Of a stretch of 64,000 nucleotides of DNA, positions 35,089 to 44,390 are shown piece by piece (position 1 is the stretch's first letter; each line of letters begins with the position of its first letter). Under the pieces are notes generated by a model, which searched no databases, was not told the DNA's origin, and worked only from the letters and a program-made list of their open reading frames with translations. Made by a program: the position numbers and the translations under genes. The stretch comes from CAZVYJ01 sp964631565 (GTDB lineage Bacteria > Planctomycetota > Phycisphaerae > SM23-33): assembly GCA_964631565.1 (NCBI GenBank), contig CAZVYJ010000010.1, forward strand, positions 9,482 to 73,481, read 5' to 3'.

Positions 35089-36315
35089 ATGCAATTTAAA
35101 AAAGCGATACTCGATAATGGACTTACGATAATCGGCGAAGTGAACCCGGCCGCAGCGTCAATGGCGGCGGGCTTTTTCGTGCGGACCGGCGCCCGCGATG
35201 AAACTCCTGAGACTGCCGGCGTCAGCCACTTCCTCGAGCACATGGTGTTCAAGGGCACGGCTAGGCGCTCGCCGCTGGACGTTAACCGCGAATTTGACGA
35301 AATGGGCGCGACCTACAACGCCTTCACGTCGGAGGAATGCACGATTTTCTTCGGGGCCGTTCTGCCGGAATTTCAGGAGCGGCTGCTCGACCTGCTGGCC
35401 GACATACTCCGCCCGTCGCTGCGGAAAGAAGATTTCGACATCGAGAAAAACGTCATCCTCGAAGAAATCGCGATGTACGAGGACAGCCCGAAACACAAAC
35501 TGTTCGAAAAACTCCTCGCTCTGCACTTCGACGGGCATCCGCTCGGCAACAGCGTGCTTGGCACGTGCGAGTCCATCGGCGGGCTTAAGCAGGAGCAGAT
35601 GCTGGAATATTTCAACAGCCGCTACTCGCCGGGCAACATTACATTCACGGCTGTCGGGAATATTGACTTCGATGCGGTCGTAGAAAAACTTTCGCATGCC
35701 TGTGCGTCATGGCGGCCGTGCGAAGCGCCGCGGATAATATCGCCACATCGCGGCAGCAGGGCCACGGCGGTGGTGAAAGACGACAAGGTTGCGCGCGAGC
35801 ACATCGGCCTGATGACGTCGGCGCCGTCGAATCAGGATACGCTTCGATACGCCGCGGAACTGACCGCGACGATAATCGGCGACGACACGGGCAGCCGCCT
35901 TTACTACGCCCTGGTGGAAAAAGCACTCGCAGACGAGGCGTCGATGATGTACACCGGCATGGACGGCGAAGGCGCCTTGTGCACCTTCATCTCCGCCGAT
36001 CCGGACCGCGCCGCCGAGGCGCTGGCCGCCGCACGCGACGAACTGAAGCGATTCGCCGACGAAGGCCCGACTGACTCGGAACTGCAGGCCGCCAAAAACA
36101 AGACGGCCTCTTCCGCGACGCTCAAGGGCGAACTGCCGATGGGCAGACTAACCGTCGTCGGAATGGACTGGCTGTACATGCAGGAATACATCCCGCTGGC
36201 CGAGCAGATAGACATGATGTTCGCAGTCACACGAGACGATATCATGCGTGTCGTCCGCGAAAGCAACCTGGCCGACTGCACCACGCTTGCGCTGGGGCCT
36301 CTGGAAAAACTATGA
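35089..36315 (+). CDS. M16-family zinc protease, catalytic subunit
   Basis: A 408-residue processing-peptidase-like protease. The zinc motif HFLEH is at residues 47-51, and the third ligand is in the downstream VILEEIAMYED. The C-terminal half lacks the RGLxY segment that the preceding protein has, so the two probably form a heterodimer like mitochondrial processing peptidase. The stop overlaps the murD start as ATGA, so translation is coupled to murD. Confidence 0.92.
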   Translation: MQFKKAILDNGLTIIGEVNPAAASMAAGFFVRTGARDETPETAGVSHFLEHMVFKGTARRSPLDVNREFDEMGATYNAFTSEECTIFFGAVLPEFQERLLDLLADILRPSLRKEDFDIEKNVILEEIAMYEDSPKHKLFEKLLALHFDGHPLGNSVLGTCESIGGLKQEQMLEYFNSRYSPGNITFTAVGNIDFDAVVEKLSHACASWRPCEAPRIISPHRGSRATAVVKDDKVAREHIGLMTSAPSNQDTLRYAAELTATIIGDDTGSRLYYALVEKALADEASMMYTGMDGEGALCTFISADPDRAAEALAAARDELKRFADEGPTDSELQAAKNKTASSATLKGELPMGRLTVVGMDWLYMQEYIPLAEQIDMMFAVTRDDIMRVVRESNLADCTTLALGPLEKL

Positions 36316-37649
36316 AAAAAAATTCATCCAATTTGCCGACGCCGGCGGAAAACCTGGCCGGCGCGAAAGTGACGGTCGTCGGTCTCGGCAGATTCGGCGG
36401 CGGTATAGGCGTAACGCGATGGCTGTGCTCGCAGGGCGCGAGGGTAACCGTGTCCGACCGGGCCGACGCCGCTGCGCTGGCCGAGTCGGTCGCTGCACTG
36501 TCCGGCTGCGGCGCAGAACTGCATCTCGGCTCGCACGACGAGGCCGATTTTACGACCGCCGACCTGCTGGTCGTAAGCCCGGCCGTCCCGAACGAAATTC
36601 CCCAGCTGCGGGCCGCCCGCCGGGCCGGCGTGCCGATGACAACAGAGATCAATCTTTTTCTCCAGCGATGCCCCGCCGACGTCATCGGCATAACCGGGAC
36701 GGTCGGCAAGAGCACGACCACCGCGATGGTCGGCGAAGTGCTCTCGACAAAGTTCACCACCCACGTCGGCGGCAACATCGGCCGATGCCTGCTTGAATCG
36801 CTGCCGGACATTTCGCCCGGACACAAGGTCGTGCTTGAACTGTCGAGCTTCCAGCTCGAAAACCTGCCGCTGGCCGGCATAAGCCCGAGCGTGGCGCTGG
36901 TGACGAACCTCATGCCGAACCACATCGACCGCCACGGCACGTTCGAGGCTTACGGCGACGCAAAGAAAAACATCTTCCGCTTCCAGTCGCCGGGCGGCGT
37001 GCTGATACTCAACTCCGCATGCGAAGCGACCACGGCATGGCAGCGAGAAGCGCCTGGGCGGGTGGAGTTCTTCGACCCGCAGGGCGAACCGTTCGAGCTT
37101 GCGATTCCCGGCGAGCATAACCAGGCCAATGCGCAGGCCGCATGGGCGGTCGGGCGAGCGTGCGGCGTTGATCGCCCCGCCGCCGCTGCTGCGCTGAAAA
37201 AATTCGCCGGCCTGCCGCACCGGCTGCAGTTCATCCTCGAACGCAACGGCGTGCGATATTACAACGACTCGAAGTGCACGACGCCCGAAGGGGCCGTCGT
37301 CGCCGTCAAAGCCTTCCCGCGTCGGACTGCCGTCATCATCGTCGGCGGATACGACAAGGGCGTGAGCTTCGACGAAATGGGAAAAGCTCTGGCCGAGAGA
37401 GCCAAGGCTATTGTCGCCATCGGCGATACGCAGCAGGCCATCGTTAATACGATCCTGCCGCACCGCAGAGGCGACATGCCCGCTGTTGAAAAAGCTGCGA
37501 CATTCGCTGAGGCCGTCGCGATGGCAGAAAAACACGCCGCTTCAGGCGACGCTGTACTGCTCTCGCCGGCGTGCGCGAGCTATGACATGTTCACAAACTA
37601 CGAGCAGCGAGGAGAAATGTTTATCAGGCTTGTGAAAAGGAATAGTTAA
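36312..37649 (+). CDS. murD: UDP-N-acetylmuramoylalanine-D-glutamate ligase
   Basis: A 445-residue Mur ligase that adds D-glutamate to UDP-MurNAc-L-Ala. The N-terminal domain has VTVVGLGRFGGGIGVTRW, the ATP loop is ITGTVGKSTTTAM, and the C-terminal domain has YYNDSKCTTPEG and LSPACASYDMF. MurI at 8.4-9.2 kb supplies its D-glutamate. It overlaps the M16 protease start-to-stop and is convergent with purB, sharing bases of the two stop codons. Confidence 0.94.
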   Translation: MKKNSSNLPTPAENLAGAKVTVVGLGRFGGGIGVTRWLCSQGARVTVSDRADAAALAESVAALSGCGAELHLGSHDEADFTTADLLVVSPAVPNEIPQLRAARRAGVPMTTEINLFLQRCPADVIGITGTVGKSTTTAMVGEVLSTKFTTHVGGNIGRCLLESLPDISPGHKVVLELSSFQLENLPLAGISPSVALVTNLMPNHIDRHGTFEAYGDAKKNIFRFQSPGGVLILNSACEATTAWQREAPGRVEFFDPQGEPFELAIPGEHNQANAQAAWAVGRACGVDRPAAAAALKKFAGLPHRLQFILERNGVRYYNDSKCTTPEGAVVAVKAFPRRTAVIIVGGYDKGVSFDEMGKALAERAKAIVAIGDTQQAIVNTILPHRRGDMPAVEKAATFAEAVAMAEKHAASGDAVLLSPACASYDMFTNYEQRGEMFIRLVKRNS

Positions 37650-39079
37650 ATTTTCAACTCGCTTTTGGCGCCCAGCCGGCCGGCGTATTTTTTTCGGACC
37701 GGCTCGACCTCGTCCGCGATGAATTCGTCCACCTGCTGAGGCGCGCGGCCGACAAAGTCTTCCGGTTTTATCAACGCATCAACATCTATAGCTTTGAATG
37801 CCTTGTCGCCCTTTATCCGCTCGACCAGATCATTCGCCCTGCCGTGCATTTTGACCTGCTCGGCTGCGGCAAGGCTGTGAACGCGGATGCGTTCGTGAAG
37901 TTCCTGCCTGTCGCCTCCAGCCTTCACCGCGGCCATCAGAATATTCTCCGTCGCCATGAACGGCAGTTCCGCCCGGACGTGCGCCGCTATCGTCGCCGGA
38001 TAAACCACAAGCCCGCCTGCAACGTTCATGACAATCTGCAGAATCGCATCCGCAGCAAGGAACGCTTCGGGAATCGCCAGCCGCTTGTTCGACGAATCGT
38101 CCAGTGTCCGCTCGAACCACTGCTCCGCGGCAGTATGAAGGGGGCTGATCGCAACGTCCATCAGGAATCTCGCCAGGCCGGTCGCCCTTTCGCACCGCAT
38201 CGGGTTGCGCTTGTAGGCCATCGCGCTGGAGCCGACCTGTGAACTCTCGAACGGCTCTTCCATTTCCTTGAGGTTCGCCAGCAGCCGTACGTCGTTGCAG
38301 AATTTATGCACCGTCGCGCCTATGCCGGCCAGGCTCATCGCTATCATAGCATCGACCTTGCGGCTGTAAGTCTGCCCGGTCACGCAGAAAGTTTTGCTGA
38401 AGCCCATCTTCTCGGCCACGAGCTTGTCAAGCTGCTTGACCTTCGCGTGATCGCCGCCGAACAGCGCCAGGAAACTGGCCTGCGTTCCGGTCGTGCCCTT
38501 GACGCCGCGAAATTCGAGGTTTTCCAGCCGATATTCAATCTCCCGCAGGTCGCGGACAAAATCCGCACACCATAGCGTCGCCCGTTTGCCGACGGTGGTC
38601 ATCTGGGCAGGCTGGTAATGCGTGAAGCCGAGGCAAGGCAGCGACTTATGTTTCGTCGCAAATTTCCCCAGGGCGTCTATGACATTCGCAAGTTCGCAGG
38701 CAAGTATGCCGAGCGCCTCCCGCATGATGATAAGGTCGGTATTGTCCACAACGAACTGGCTGGTCGCGCCGAGGTGGATAATGCCCTTCGCCGCAGGCGC
38801 CACATCGCCGAACGCGTGAATATGTGCCATCACGTCGTGGCGGAACTTGCGTTCGTAATCGGCCGCCTTGGCGAAATCCACGTCGTCCAGATGTTTCGCC
38901 ATTTCGGCGAGCTGGGCGTCGGTAATATCGAGGCCGAGCTGTTTCTGTGCTTCAGCCAGCGCCAGCCAGAGCCTTCGCCACGTTGAAAACTTCCGCTGAT
39001 CGCTGAAAAGTTCCTTCATGGCCGCGCTTGCATACCGGCCTTCCAGCGGACTGGAGTATGTGTTTCTTTTGTCTTCCAT
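37646..39079 (-). CDS. purB: Adenylosuccinate lyase
   Basis: A fumarase/aspartase-superfamily enzyme of 477 residues acting twice in purine synthesis. It starts MEDKRNTYSSPLEGRYAS. The signature SSAMAYKRNPMRCE contains the catalytic Ser loop, and GVKGTTGTQASFL is also present. A GTG at 39118 would add 13 residues that do not look like the family start. It is the last host gene before the portal gene. Confidence 0.94.
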   Translation of the reverse strand: MEDKRNTYSSPLEGRYASAAMKELFSDQRKFSTWRRLWLALAEAQKQLGLDITDAQLAEMAKHLDDVDFAKAADYERKFRHDVMAHIHAFGDVAPAAKGIIHLGATSQFVVDNTDLIIMREALGILACELANVIDALGKFATKHKSLPCLGFTHYQPAQMTTVGKRATLWCADFVRDLREIEYRLENLEFRGVKGTTGTQASFLALFGGDHAKVKQLDKLVAEKMGFSKTFCVTGQTYSRKVDAMIAMSLAGIGATVHKFCNDVRLLANLKEMEEPFESSQVGSSAMAYKRNPMRCERATGLARFLMDVAISPLHTAAEQWFERTLDDSSNKRLAIPEAFLAADAILQIVMNVAGGLVVYPATIAAHVRAELPFMATENILMAAVKAGGDRQELHERIRVHSLAAAEQVKMHGRANDLVERIKGDKAFKAIDVDALIKPEDFVGRAPQQVDEFIADEVEPVRKKYAGRLGAKSELKI

Positions 39080-39279
39080 AGCGAATGTAAGTTTACCAGT
39101 TGGTGCAGCCGATGTCACCTGCCTGCTGCGCTAAAACAGGCTGCGTGTTTTTACGTCTTCAGATGCGCACAAAATATCATCCCAGCTTTTCGGCCGATTT
39201 CCGAAAAATTAAAAAAATTCAGCGAGCAGCCGCAACGACTTGCGCCGTCACAGCCGTTTTAACGGAAGCATCTCCGTGA

Positions 39280-39320
39280 GTTTTCGCCGTCATCGCATGT
39301 AAGTGTGAGGAGACGAAAAC
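39280..39320 (+). promoter_or_regulatory. Hairpin enclosing the ribosome binding site of the portal gene
   Basis: GTTTTCG at 39280-39286 pairs with CGAAAAC at 39314-39320, which touches the ATG at 39321. The GAGG ribosome binding site lies in the loop, together with a TGTAAGTGTG element. It could limit portal translation. Confidence 0.4.
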
Positions 39321-40961
39321 ATGGCTTTCGAGTTTGGAAATTTCAACGACCCGGAACTCAGCAGCGAATACGTGACATATCTGCTGGACCAGAAATCGCC
39401 CGGCGTCGTGGAATATTACGGAAAACTCTGGGACTATTTCCGCAATCCGCTTACGCCCGCTGCTGCAATCGGGGCGAACGCGACCAGCGTCAGCAGCCGC
39501 CCGTATTTCCAGGCACAGGAAGCCGGCCTGCCTCCGCGAATCACCGGCGTACAGCGAAATCTCGCTCCCGGCGAACAGATGACCGACCTTCGACGCAAGG
39601 AAGTCGTAATCGAAAACGAAATTGCGTGGCGCGTGCAGACAATGATCGACTTCCTCTTCGGCAAGCAGCCCGCAATCCGCAGCCTCGCCGATGACGCAGC
39701 TCTTGCAAGCACCATCGAGCAGGTAATCTCAGCCATGTTCGAAGCCAATGGCGGCATCGCCCTGCTGCAGGAAATGGCGATGCTCGGAGCGGTTTACGGC
39801 TTCGTCGATGTAGCACTTCGAATCCCGGCCGACATTTCTGTCCATTCAACGCCCATCACTTCCGGTTACCTTCCGACCACCGCAGCCGGACAGGGTCGGC
39901 CGGGCATTTCTGACAATAGCGCGGACGCCGCGATAAACTCTTTCGGGGATCAAGGCGGGACACCGAGTCAGGCCCGGTCTGAAACCGATGTCAACCGGGC
40001 CGTATCCGTCGCCCGGATTCTCTCTCTGGAGACCATTGAGGCCCCTCGTGTCCTGCCGATCCTCGAAGAAGACGATTATCGCCAGATCCGCTACTGGATA
40101 CAGTGCTACCACAAGCATCCCGCCCGCCTCGCCGACCGGCGGCGCCCGTGGTACAGCTTCGGCGTCGGTTCGCGCAGCGGCGACATGCAGGCCACGGTCG
40201 AGGTCATGGAAATCGTAGCCGGCAGCTGGTGGCAGCGTTACGAAGACCGCCAGCTCGTCGCCGAAGGCCCGAATATTCTCGGCCGCCTGCCGCTGGTGCA
40301 TATCCAGAATGTTTCCATGCCGGGCGCCTACGCCGGCGCAAGCGACGTGGAGCCGCTCATTCCGCTGCAGGATGAATTGAACACACGCCTGTCTGACAGG
40401 GCGCACCGCGTCACATACCAGTCCTTCAAAATGTATCTCGGCAAGGGCATCGACGATTTCCTCGACCGCCCCGTCGGGCCCGGCCAGATGTGGGCCACGC
40501 AGAACCCCGACGCCAGCATCGAGGAATTCGGCAGCGACGGCGGCTCTCCGAGCGAGGCAAGCCACATCGAAGATGTGCGGCTGGCGCTGGACAAGGTATC
40601 GGGCGTACCCCCGCTTGCGGCCGGAATACTCAACGGCAACGTCGGCAACCTTACAAGCGCGACCGCGCTGAAGGTCGTATTGAGCGGCCTGCTCGCGCGT
40701 ACCGCAAAGAAGCGCCTCACCTACGGCCACGGCATCGCCCAGATAGTCGAACTTGCGCTTGGCTGGCTCGACATCGCAGGCGTGCTCAAAACACGCCCGG
40801 AAGACCGCCGCGTCGAAATCCACTGGCCCAGCCCTCTGCCGGTCGACGAGGGCGAGCAGCTTCGCAATGCACAAATCAAGGCGCAGCTCGGCGTGCCGGG
40901 CGATCGCATTCTTGCCGAACTCGGATACGACCGACAGGCAAACGAACAGAACAATGTATAG
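39321..40961 (+). CDS. Phage portal protein
   Basis: A 546-residue portal that would form the dodecameric ring through which DNA enters the capsid. The fold is recognised from an SPP1 gp6-like course. Early helices run through EYYGKLWDYFRNPLTP, the stem and wing region includes LGRLPLVHIQNVSMPGAYAGASDVEPLIPLQDELN, and a late helix has VSGVPPLAAGILNGNVGNLTSATALK. The reading frame is intact. It is the first gene of a compact plus-strand block. A large terminase would be expected just upstream, but purB is there. Confidence 0.87.
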   Translation: MAFEFGNFNDPELSSEYVTYLLDQKSPGVVEYYGKLWDYFRNPLTPAAAIGANATSVSSRPYFQAQEAGLPPRITGVQRNLAPGEQMTDLRRKEVVIENEIAWRVQTMIDFLFGKQPAIRSLADDAALASTIEQVISAMFEANGGIALLQEMAMLGAVYGFVDVALRIPADISVHSTPITSGYLPTTAAGQGRPGISDNSADAAINSFGDQGGTPSQARSETDVNRAVSVARILSLETIEAPRVLPILEEDDYRQIRYWIQCYHKHPARLADRRRPWYSFGVGSRSGDMQATVEVMEIVAGSWWQRYEDRQLVAEGPNILGRLPLVHIQNVSMPGAYAGASDVEPLIPLQDELNTRLSDRAHRVTYQSFKMYLGKGIDDFLDRPVGPGQMWATQNPDASIEEFGSDGGSPSEASHIEDVRLALDKVSGVPPLAAGILNGNVGNLTSATALKVVLSGLLARTAKKRLTYGHGIAQIVELALGWLDIAGVLKTRPEDRRVEIHWPSPLPVDEGEQLRNAQIKAQLGVPGDRILAELGYDRQANEQNNV

Positions 40962-40976
40962 CTGAAAGGAAGCAGT

Positions 40977-41582
40977 ATGTCGCATGAATCCACAGATAAT
41001 CTGACCGAAGCCGATCCCGGCGCGCCGGGACGGAACGGCGAATCAAAGCTCGTTCCGGTGAGCGAGTCCATCAAGTATCGCCGTCGTGCACAGCAGGCCG
41101 AGGGGCAGATTCAGCAGTTGGAGCAGCAGCTCCAAGAAGCCCGGAAGCAGCTTTCCAAACGTGATGAACAGCTCGCAGCCGCCGAGGCCCAGCGGGACGA
41201 AGCCCAGATGCGACTGACATTGACGGAGAACCGCATGCTGGTTGACAGGGCGTTCGCCCAGGCCGGAGTGGTGGATGCGGAAACCGCGTCGCTTCTGCTG
41301 TCCAAACGGCTGGACCTGAGTGAGCCTGTCGACGGCAAACAGCTTGCCGCCGGCATAGAGCAGTTGCTCATCGACAAGCCCTTTTTAAGGGCCAGGGGTT
41401 TCGAAACGGCTTCAATGCCGCCAAAGACGGCATCAGTGAAGGACGGCCACCCATCCACGGCCGCACAACTGGCCAACGCAGCCCGGCGAGCCATCAAGTC
41501 CGGCAACCGCCGCGACATTGCGGAATATCTGCGACTGAGGCGCAAGGCGTCACTGACGGGCCCTGGTTCGTCAGGCATGTAA
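40977..41582 (+). CDS. Putative capsid scaffolding protein
   Basis: A 201-residue protein. Residues about 22-80 form a strong coiled coil (SIKYRRRAQQAEGQIQQLEQ then repeated Gln/Glu/Lys heptads). The rest is charged with a basic C-terminus (RLRRKASLTGPG). Position between portal and capsid genes and the coiled coil fit a scaffold that is lost on maturation. No prohead protease is seen nearby. AAAGGA precedes the ATG. Confidence 0.7.
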   Translation: MSHESTDNLTEADPGAPGRNGESKLVPVSESIKYRRRAQQAEGQIQQLEQQLQEARKQLSKRDEQLAAAEAQRDEAQMRLTLTENRMLVDRAFAQAGVVDAETASLLLSKRLDLSEPVDGKQLAAGIEQLLIDKPFLRARGFETASMPPKTASVKDGHPSTAAQLANAARRAIKSGNRRDIAEYLRLRRKASLTGPGSSGM

Positions 41583-41612
41583 CTACAAAAACACAAACAA
41601 TTGGAGAACACA

Positions 41613-42773
41613 ATGGCATTCACAGGAAAGGCGACTTACTCGGCCGGCGCGACACTGCCGGAAATCGCCGAAGACGTATCCGACCTGGTCAGCATCGTTT
41701 CGCCGTATGAAACGCCGCTGCTCGACCATCTCGGCGACGCGAGGCGGGCGGCCACCAGCACATATCATGAGTGGCTGGAAGACGAACTGCTGCCCAATAC
41801 CGACACCATCAACGATGCGACATGGACCGACCCGTCCGCGGACACCGAATTCGGCGTGGACAACGCCGACAGGTTCCGCGTCGGCGACCAGGTTCGTCCC
41901 GACGGCAGCAGCGAGCTTATGCTCGTGACGGCCGTCGATACCGGCGGCGGAACCATTACGGTAGTCCGCGGCTACGGCGGGACGGACGCCGAAGACCTCG
42001 CAGACAACCAGGTTCTGCACATTCTCGGCAACGCCGCGCTTGAAGGCGACGATGCGCCGTCGGCCCGCTTCAGCAACCGTGTCCGCAAAGGCAACTGGAC
42101 GCAGATATTCACTGCGTCAGTCCGCGTGAGCGGCTCGGACCTGGCAGTCCGCAAGCTGTCGGTGACAGATGAGCTGGACTACCAGAAGCAGGAACGTCTG
42201 CGTGAGCTTCTGAGAGACCTCGAAAGCACGGTTGTCAACGGAACCTCGCCGTTAACATCGCCGCAAGGCTCCGATACGGTCCGCAGAACCATGAAGGGCA
42301 TAATCCCTTCGCTTGCGAGCAACGTTTTTGAGCCGGGCGTCAACGGTTTCCCGGCCGACGGAGACCTGACAGAAACGCAGCTCAACCTCGCCCTTCGCAG
42401 CATATGGGAGACGGCGTCCAGCCGCATCGACACGATTGTCGTCAACGGCTACCAGAAACGCCGCATCAACTCGTTCATCACGTCGAGCCGCGCGTACGGC
42501 TCGGAGGAAGTGACCTACCGCGACCTGGTGAGCGTCTACGAGAGCGATTTCGGCGCGTGCCGCGTCATTCTCTGCCGGTCCGTGCCGGCTGATACCGTGC
42601 TGCTGCTTGACAGCTCGCGAATCGAAGTGCTGCCGCTCGCCGGCCGCAGCTTCCACTACAAGCCGCTGGCCAGCACAGGCGACTTCGACGCGGGCGAAGT
42701 CATCGGCGAGTACACCGTCGAACTCCGCAACGAAATGGCCCACGGCATAATCACGGGCCTGGACATTTCGTAG
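41613..42773 (+). CDS. Major capsid protein, SU10/DUF5309 type
   Basis: A 386-residue protein. The N-terminus AFTGKATYSAGATLPEIAEDVSDLVSIVSPYETPLLD is typical of the SU10-like capsid family (HK97 fold). Later come DFGACRVILCRSVPADTVLLLDSSRIEVLPL and a C-terminal NEMAHGIITGLDIS. GGAG stands six bases before the ATG at 41613, so the upstream start at 41601 is rejected. Two strong hairpins follow the gene at 42792-42861. Confidence 0.85.
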   Translation: MAFTGKATYSAGATLPEIAEDVSDLVSIVSPYETPLLDHLGDARRAATSTYHEWLEDELLPNTDTINDATWTDPSADTEFGVDNADRFRVGDQVRPDGSSELMLVTAVDTGGGTITVVRGYGGTDAEDLADNQVLHILGNAALEGDDAPSARFSNRVRKGNWTQIFTASVRVSGSDLAVRKLSVTDELDYQKQERLRELLRDLESTVVNGTSPLTSPQGSDTVRRTMKGIIPSLASNVFEPGVNGFPADGDLTETQLNLALRSIWETASSRIDTIVVNGYQKRRINSFITSSRAYGSEEVTYRDLVSVYESDFGACRVILCRSVPADTVLLLDSSRIEVLPLAGRSFHYKPLASTGDFDAGEVIGEYTVELRNEMAHGIITGLDIS

Positions 42774-42791
42774 TTTTTCGCTGCTTGCAGT

Positions 42792-42861
42792 CCGGCGCGA
42801 CCCGCGATGGAAGCGCCGGGCCTGCCCCGCGGCAGTTGGTTGTGCGACAGCGAGGGGCAGG
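42792..42861 (+). promoter_or_regulatory. Two hairpins between the capsid gene and the next gene
   Basis: CCGGCGC (42792-42798) pairs with GCGCCGG (42813-42819). CCTGCCCC (42821-42828) pairs with GGGGCAGG (42854-42861). There is no T-run. They may stabilise capsid mRNA or reduce read-through, so that capsid protein is made in excess. Confidence 0.4.
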
Positions 42862-42891
42862 TCCGGCTATTCACAGAAACGAGGAAACGCA

Positions 42892-43545
42892 ATGAACAGT
42901 TTTTGCCAGGACAGAGACCTGCTCGGAATCGAGCCTGTAATTTTCATCGGCGGCGGATTTCCGTCGCAGCAGATAAGCTCGGGCGGCGACGGCGCCATGA
43001 GCGGCACGACATTCACGTCGGCCGGCAGCAACTTCACTGCCGACGGCATCGCGGCCGGCATGGTGCTGTGCACGCATACCGGTGCACCGGCCGAAGGAAG
43101 CGCATGCGAGATAATCTCGGTCGATTCGCAAACCAGCCTGACTGTGTCCATGCTCCGCGGCGATACCGATGCGGCTGCGACGCCGCCTCAGGCCGGCACG
43201 AGGCTTTCGTTCTTCGTCCGGACATTCCTGCCCCAGATACGCGACGTGTCCGACACGCTTGCCGAAAAGCTGCGTCAGATAAGCGAATCGCAGGGCATAG
43301 TCCAGGCCGATTTCGCCGATTCGCAGCAGCTGCGGCTTACCACCGCTTACGGCGTGCTGGCCTCGGTGTTCGTGGCCCGTGCCGAAAATGCGACATCGGC
43401 CGACGCCAACTGGATAAAGGCGGAATACTACCGCCGCGAATTCGCACGCTCGCAGAACCAGCTCCGCCTGGCGATTGACATCGACGGCGACGGGACGGCC
43501 GAGTCGACCAGAACGCTCGGCAACGTGACGCTCAGGAGAATGTGA
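42892..43545 (+). CDS. Phage structural protein, probable head-tail connector
   Basis: A soluble 217-residue protein. A beta-rich N-terminal half (TFTSAGSNFTADGIAAGMVL) is followed by helices (RDVSDTLAEKLRQISESQGI, NWIKAEYYRREFARSQNQLRL). Position right after the capsid gene suggests an adaptor or decoration role. I do not recognise the family. GAGG precedes the ATG. Confidence 0.6.
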   Translation: MNSFCQDRDLLGIEPVIFIGGGFPSQQISSGGDGAMSGTTFTSAGSNFTADGIAAGMVLCTHTGAPAEGSACEIISVDSQTSLTVSMLRGDTDAAATPPQAGTRLSFFVRTFLPQIRDVSDTLAEKLRQISESQGIVQADFADSQQLRLTTAYGVLASVFVARAENATSADANWIKAEYYRREFARSQNQLRLAIDIDGDGTAESTRTLGNVTLRRM

Positions 43546-43548
43546 TTC

Positions 43549-43983
43549 ATGTCATCCGTCACGACAGACATATTGAACGACATCGTCCAGACACTTCGCG
43601 ACAGCGGCCTGTTCCAGAGCGTGACGGCCGGGAGCCGCGATATCGAAACAGCTGTGCCGCGGGCGATTGTTTCCAGCGAACGTGAGGAAACACTTACGCC
43701 GGACGACTCGGCCGATACGCGATGGGGCCGGCTGCGAATCGCCATAAAAATCCACACGCGATGCGGCGAATCGCCGGACGCCGTTTCGCGAATTGCCGAC
43801 CTTGCCGCCGCGGTTATCGAGTCGCTTCTTGATGATCCGTTCCGCTCGGACCTGTGCTGCGACCTGCCGGTCGGGCGGGCCACGGAAATCGACGGCTGCA
43901 GGACCGTAACCGATCTGAAGCGGCCAGAAGTCGAGGCCGCCATCGACATCCGCTGCCACTTTGAAATCCAGGAAGCCCAGTGA
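43549..43983 (+). CDS. Phage neck / tail-terminator-like protein
   Basis: A 144-residue alpha/beta protein starting MSSVTTDILNDIVQTLRDSG, with a central RLRIAIKIHTRCGESPDAV strand and a final IDIRCHFEI strand. The length, fold pattern and gene position match tail terminator or head-tail joining proteins. The last base of its stop is the first base of the next start (TGATG). Assignment is from context. Confidence 0.55.
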   Translation: MSSVTTDILNDIVQTLRDSGLFQSVTAGSRDIETAVPRAIVSSEREETLTPDDSADTRWGRLRIAIKIHTRCGESPDAVSRIADLAAAVIESLLDDPFRSDLCCDLPVGRATEIDGCRTVTDLKRPEVEAAIDIRCHFEIQEAQ

Positions 43984-44390
43984 TGAACCGCTACTCGCAC
44001 GTCAGCTCTGTAACGTTCGGCCAGACCGCCCTGCCGCTGCCGCTTTCGGTCCGTGTCGGCCGAAGCATAAACGCCAGTCCGGCAGACAGCGACGAAGGTG
44101 TGTTCGCAACCAGCGTTCAGACCGGCCCGGCCGCCATAACGGTCGAGATACGCTTTCGCGGCACCGCCGTCGCGGAATCGCTCTCGCTTGGAGAGCAGGG
44201 AGACATATCCTTCACCGTATCGCCGACCGCCAGCGGGCAGTCGGGCCGTAACATCACCATTAGCGGAGCGGTGCTGACGGCTTCGGATATCAGCTATGCA
44301 CAGGACACGATGGCCGTCGCGACACTGCGATTTACGGCCGAGGCCGACGACGCCAACACCGACCCCTTCACCGCGGAGGATTCACAATGA
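43983..44390 (+). CDS. Small beta-rich phage structural protein
   Basis: A 135-residue protein made mainly of predicted strands (SHVSSVTFGQTALPLPLSVRV, ATLRFTAEADDANTD). It may be a tail tube or tail decoration protein. The family is not recognised. It overlaps both neighbours by a few bases, so the tail genes are tightly coupled. Confidence 0.55.
   Translation: MNRYSHVSSVTFGQTALPLPLSVRVGRSINASPADSDEGVFATSVQTGPAAITVEIRFRGTAVAESLSLGEQGDISFTVSPTASGQSGRNITISGAVLTASDISYAQDTMAVATLRFTAEADDANTDPFTAEDSQ

Noticed and set aside
36324..37535. Long minus-strand frame across murD
   Set aside because: Shadow of murD. The murD motifs are all on the plus strand, and the minus translation has no recognisable domain.
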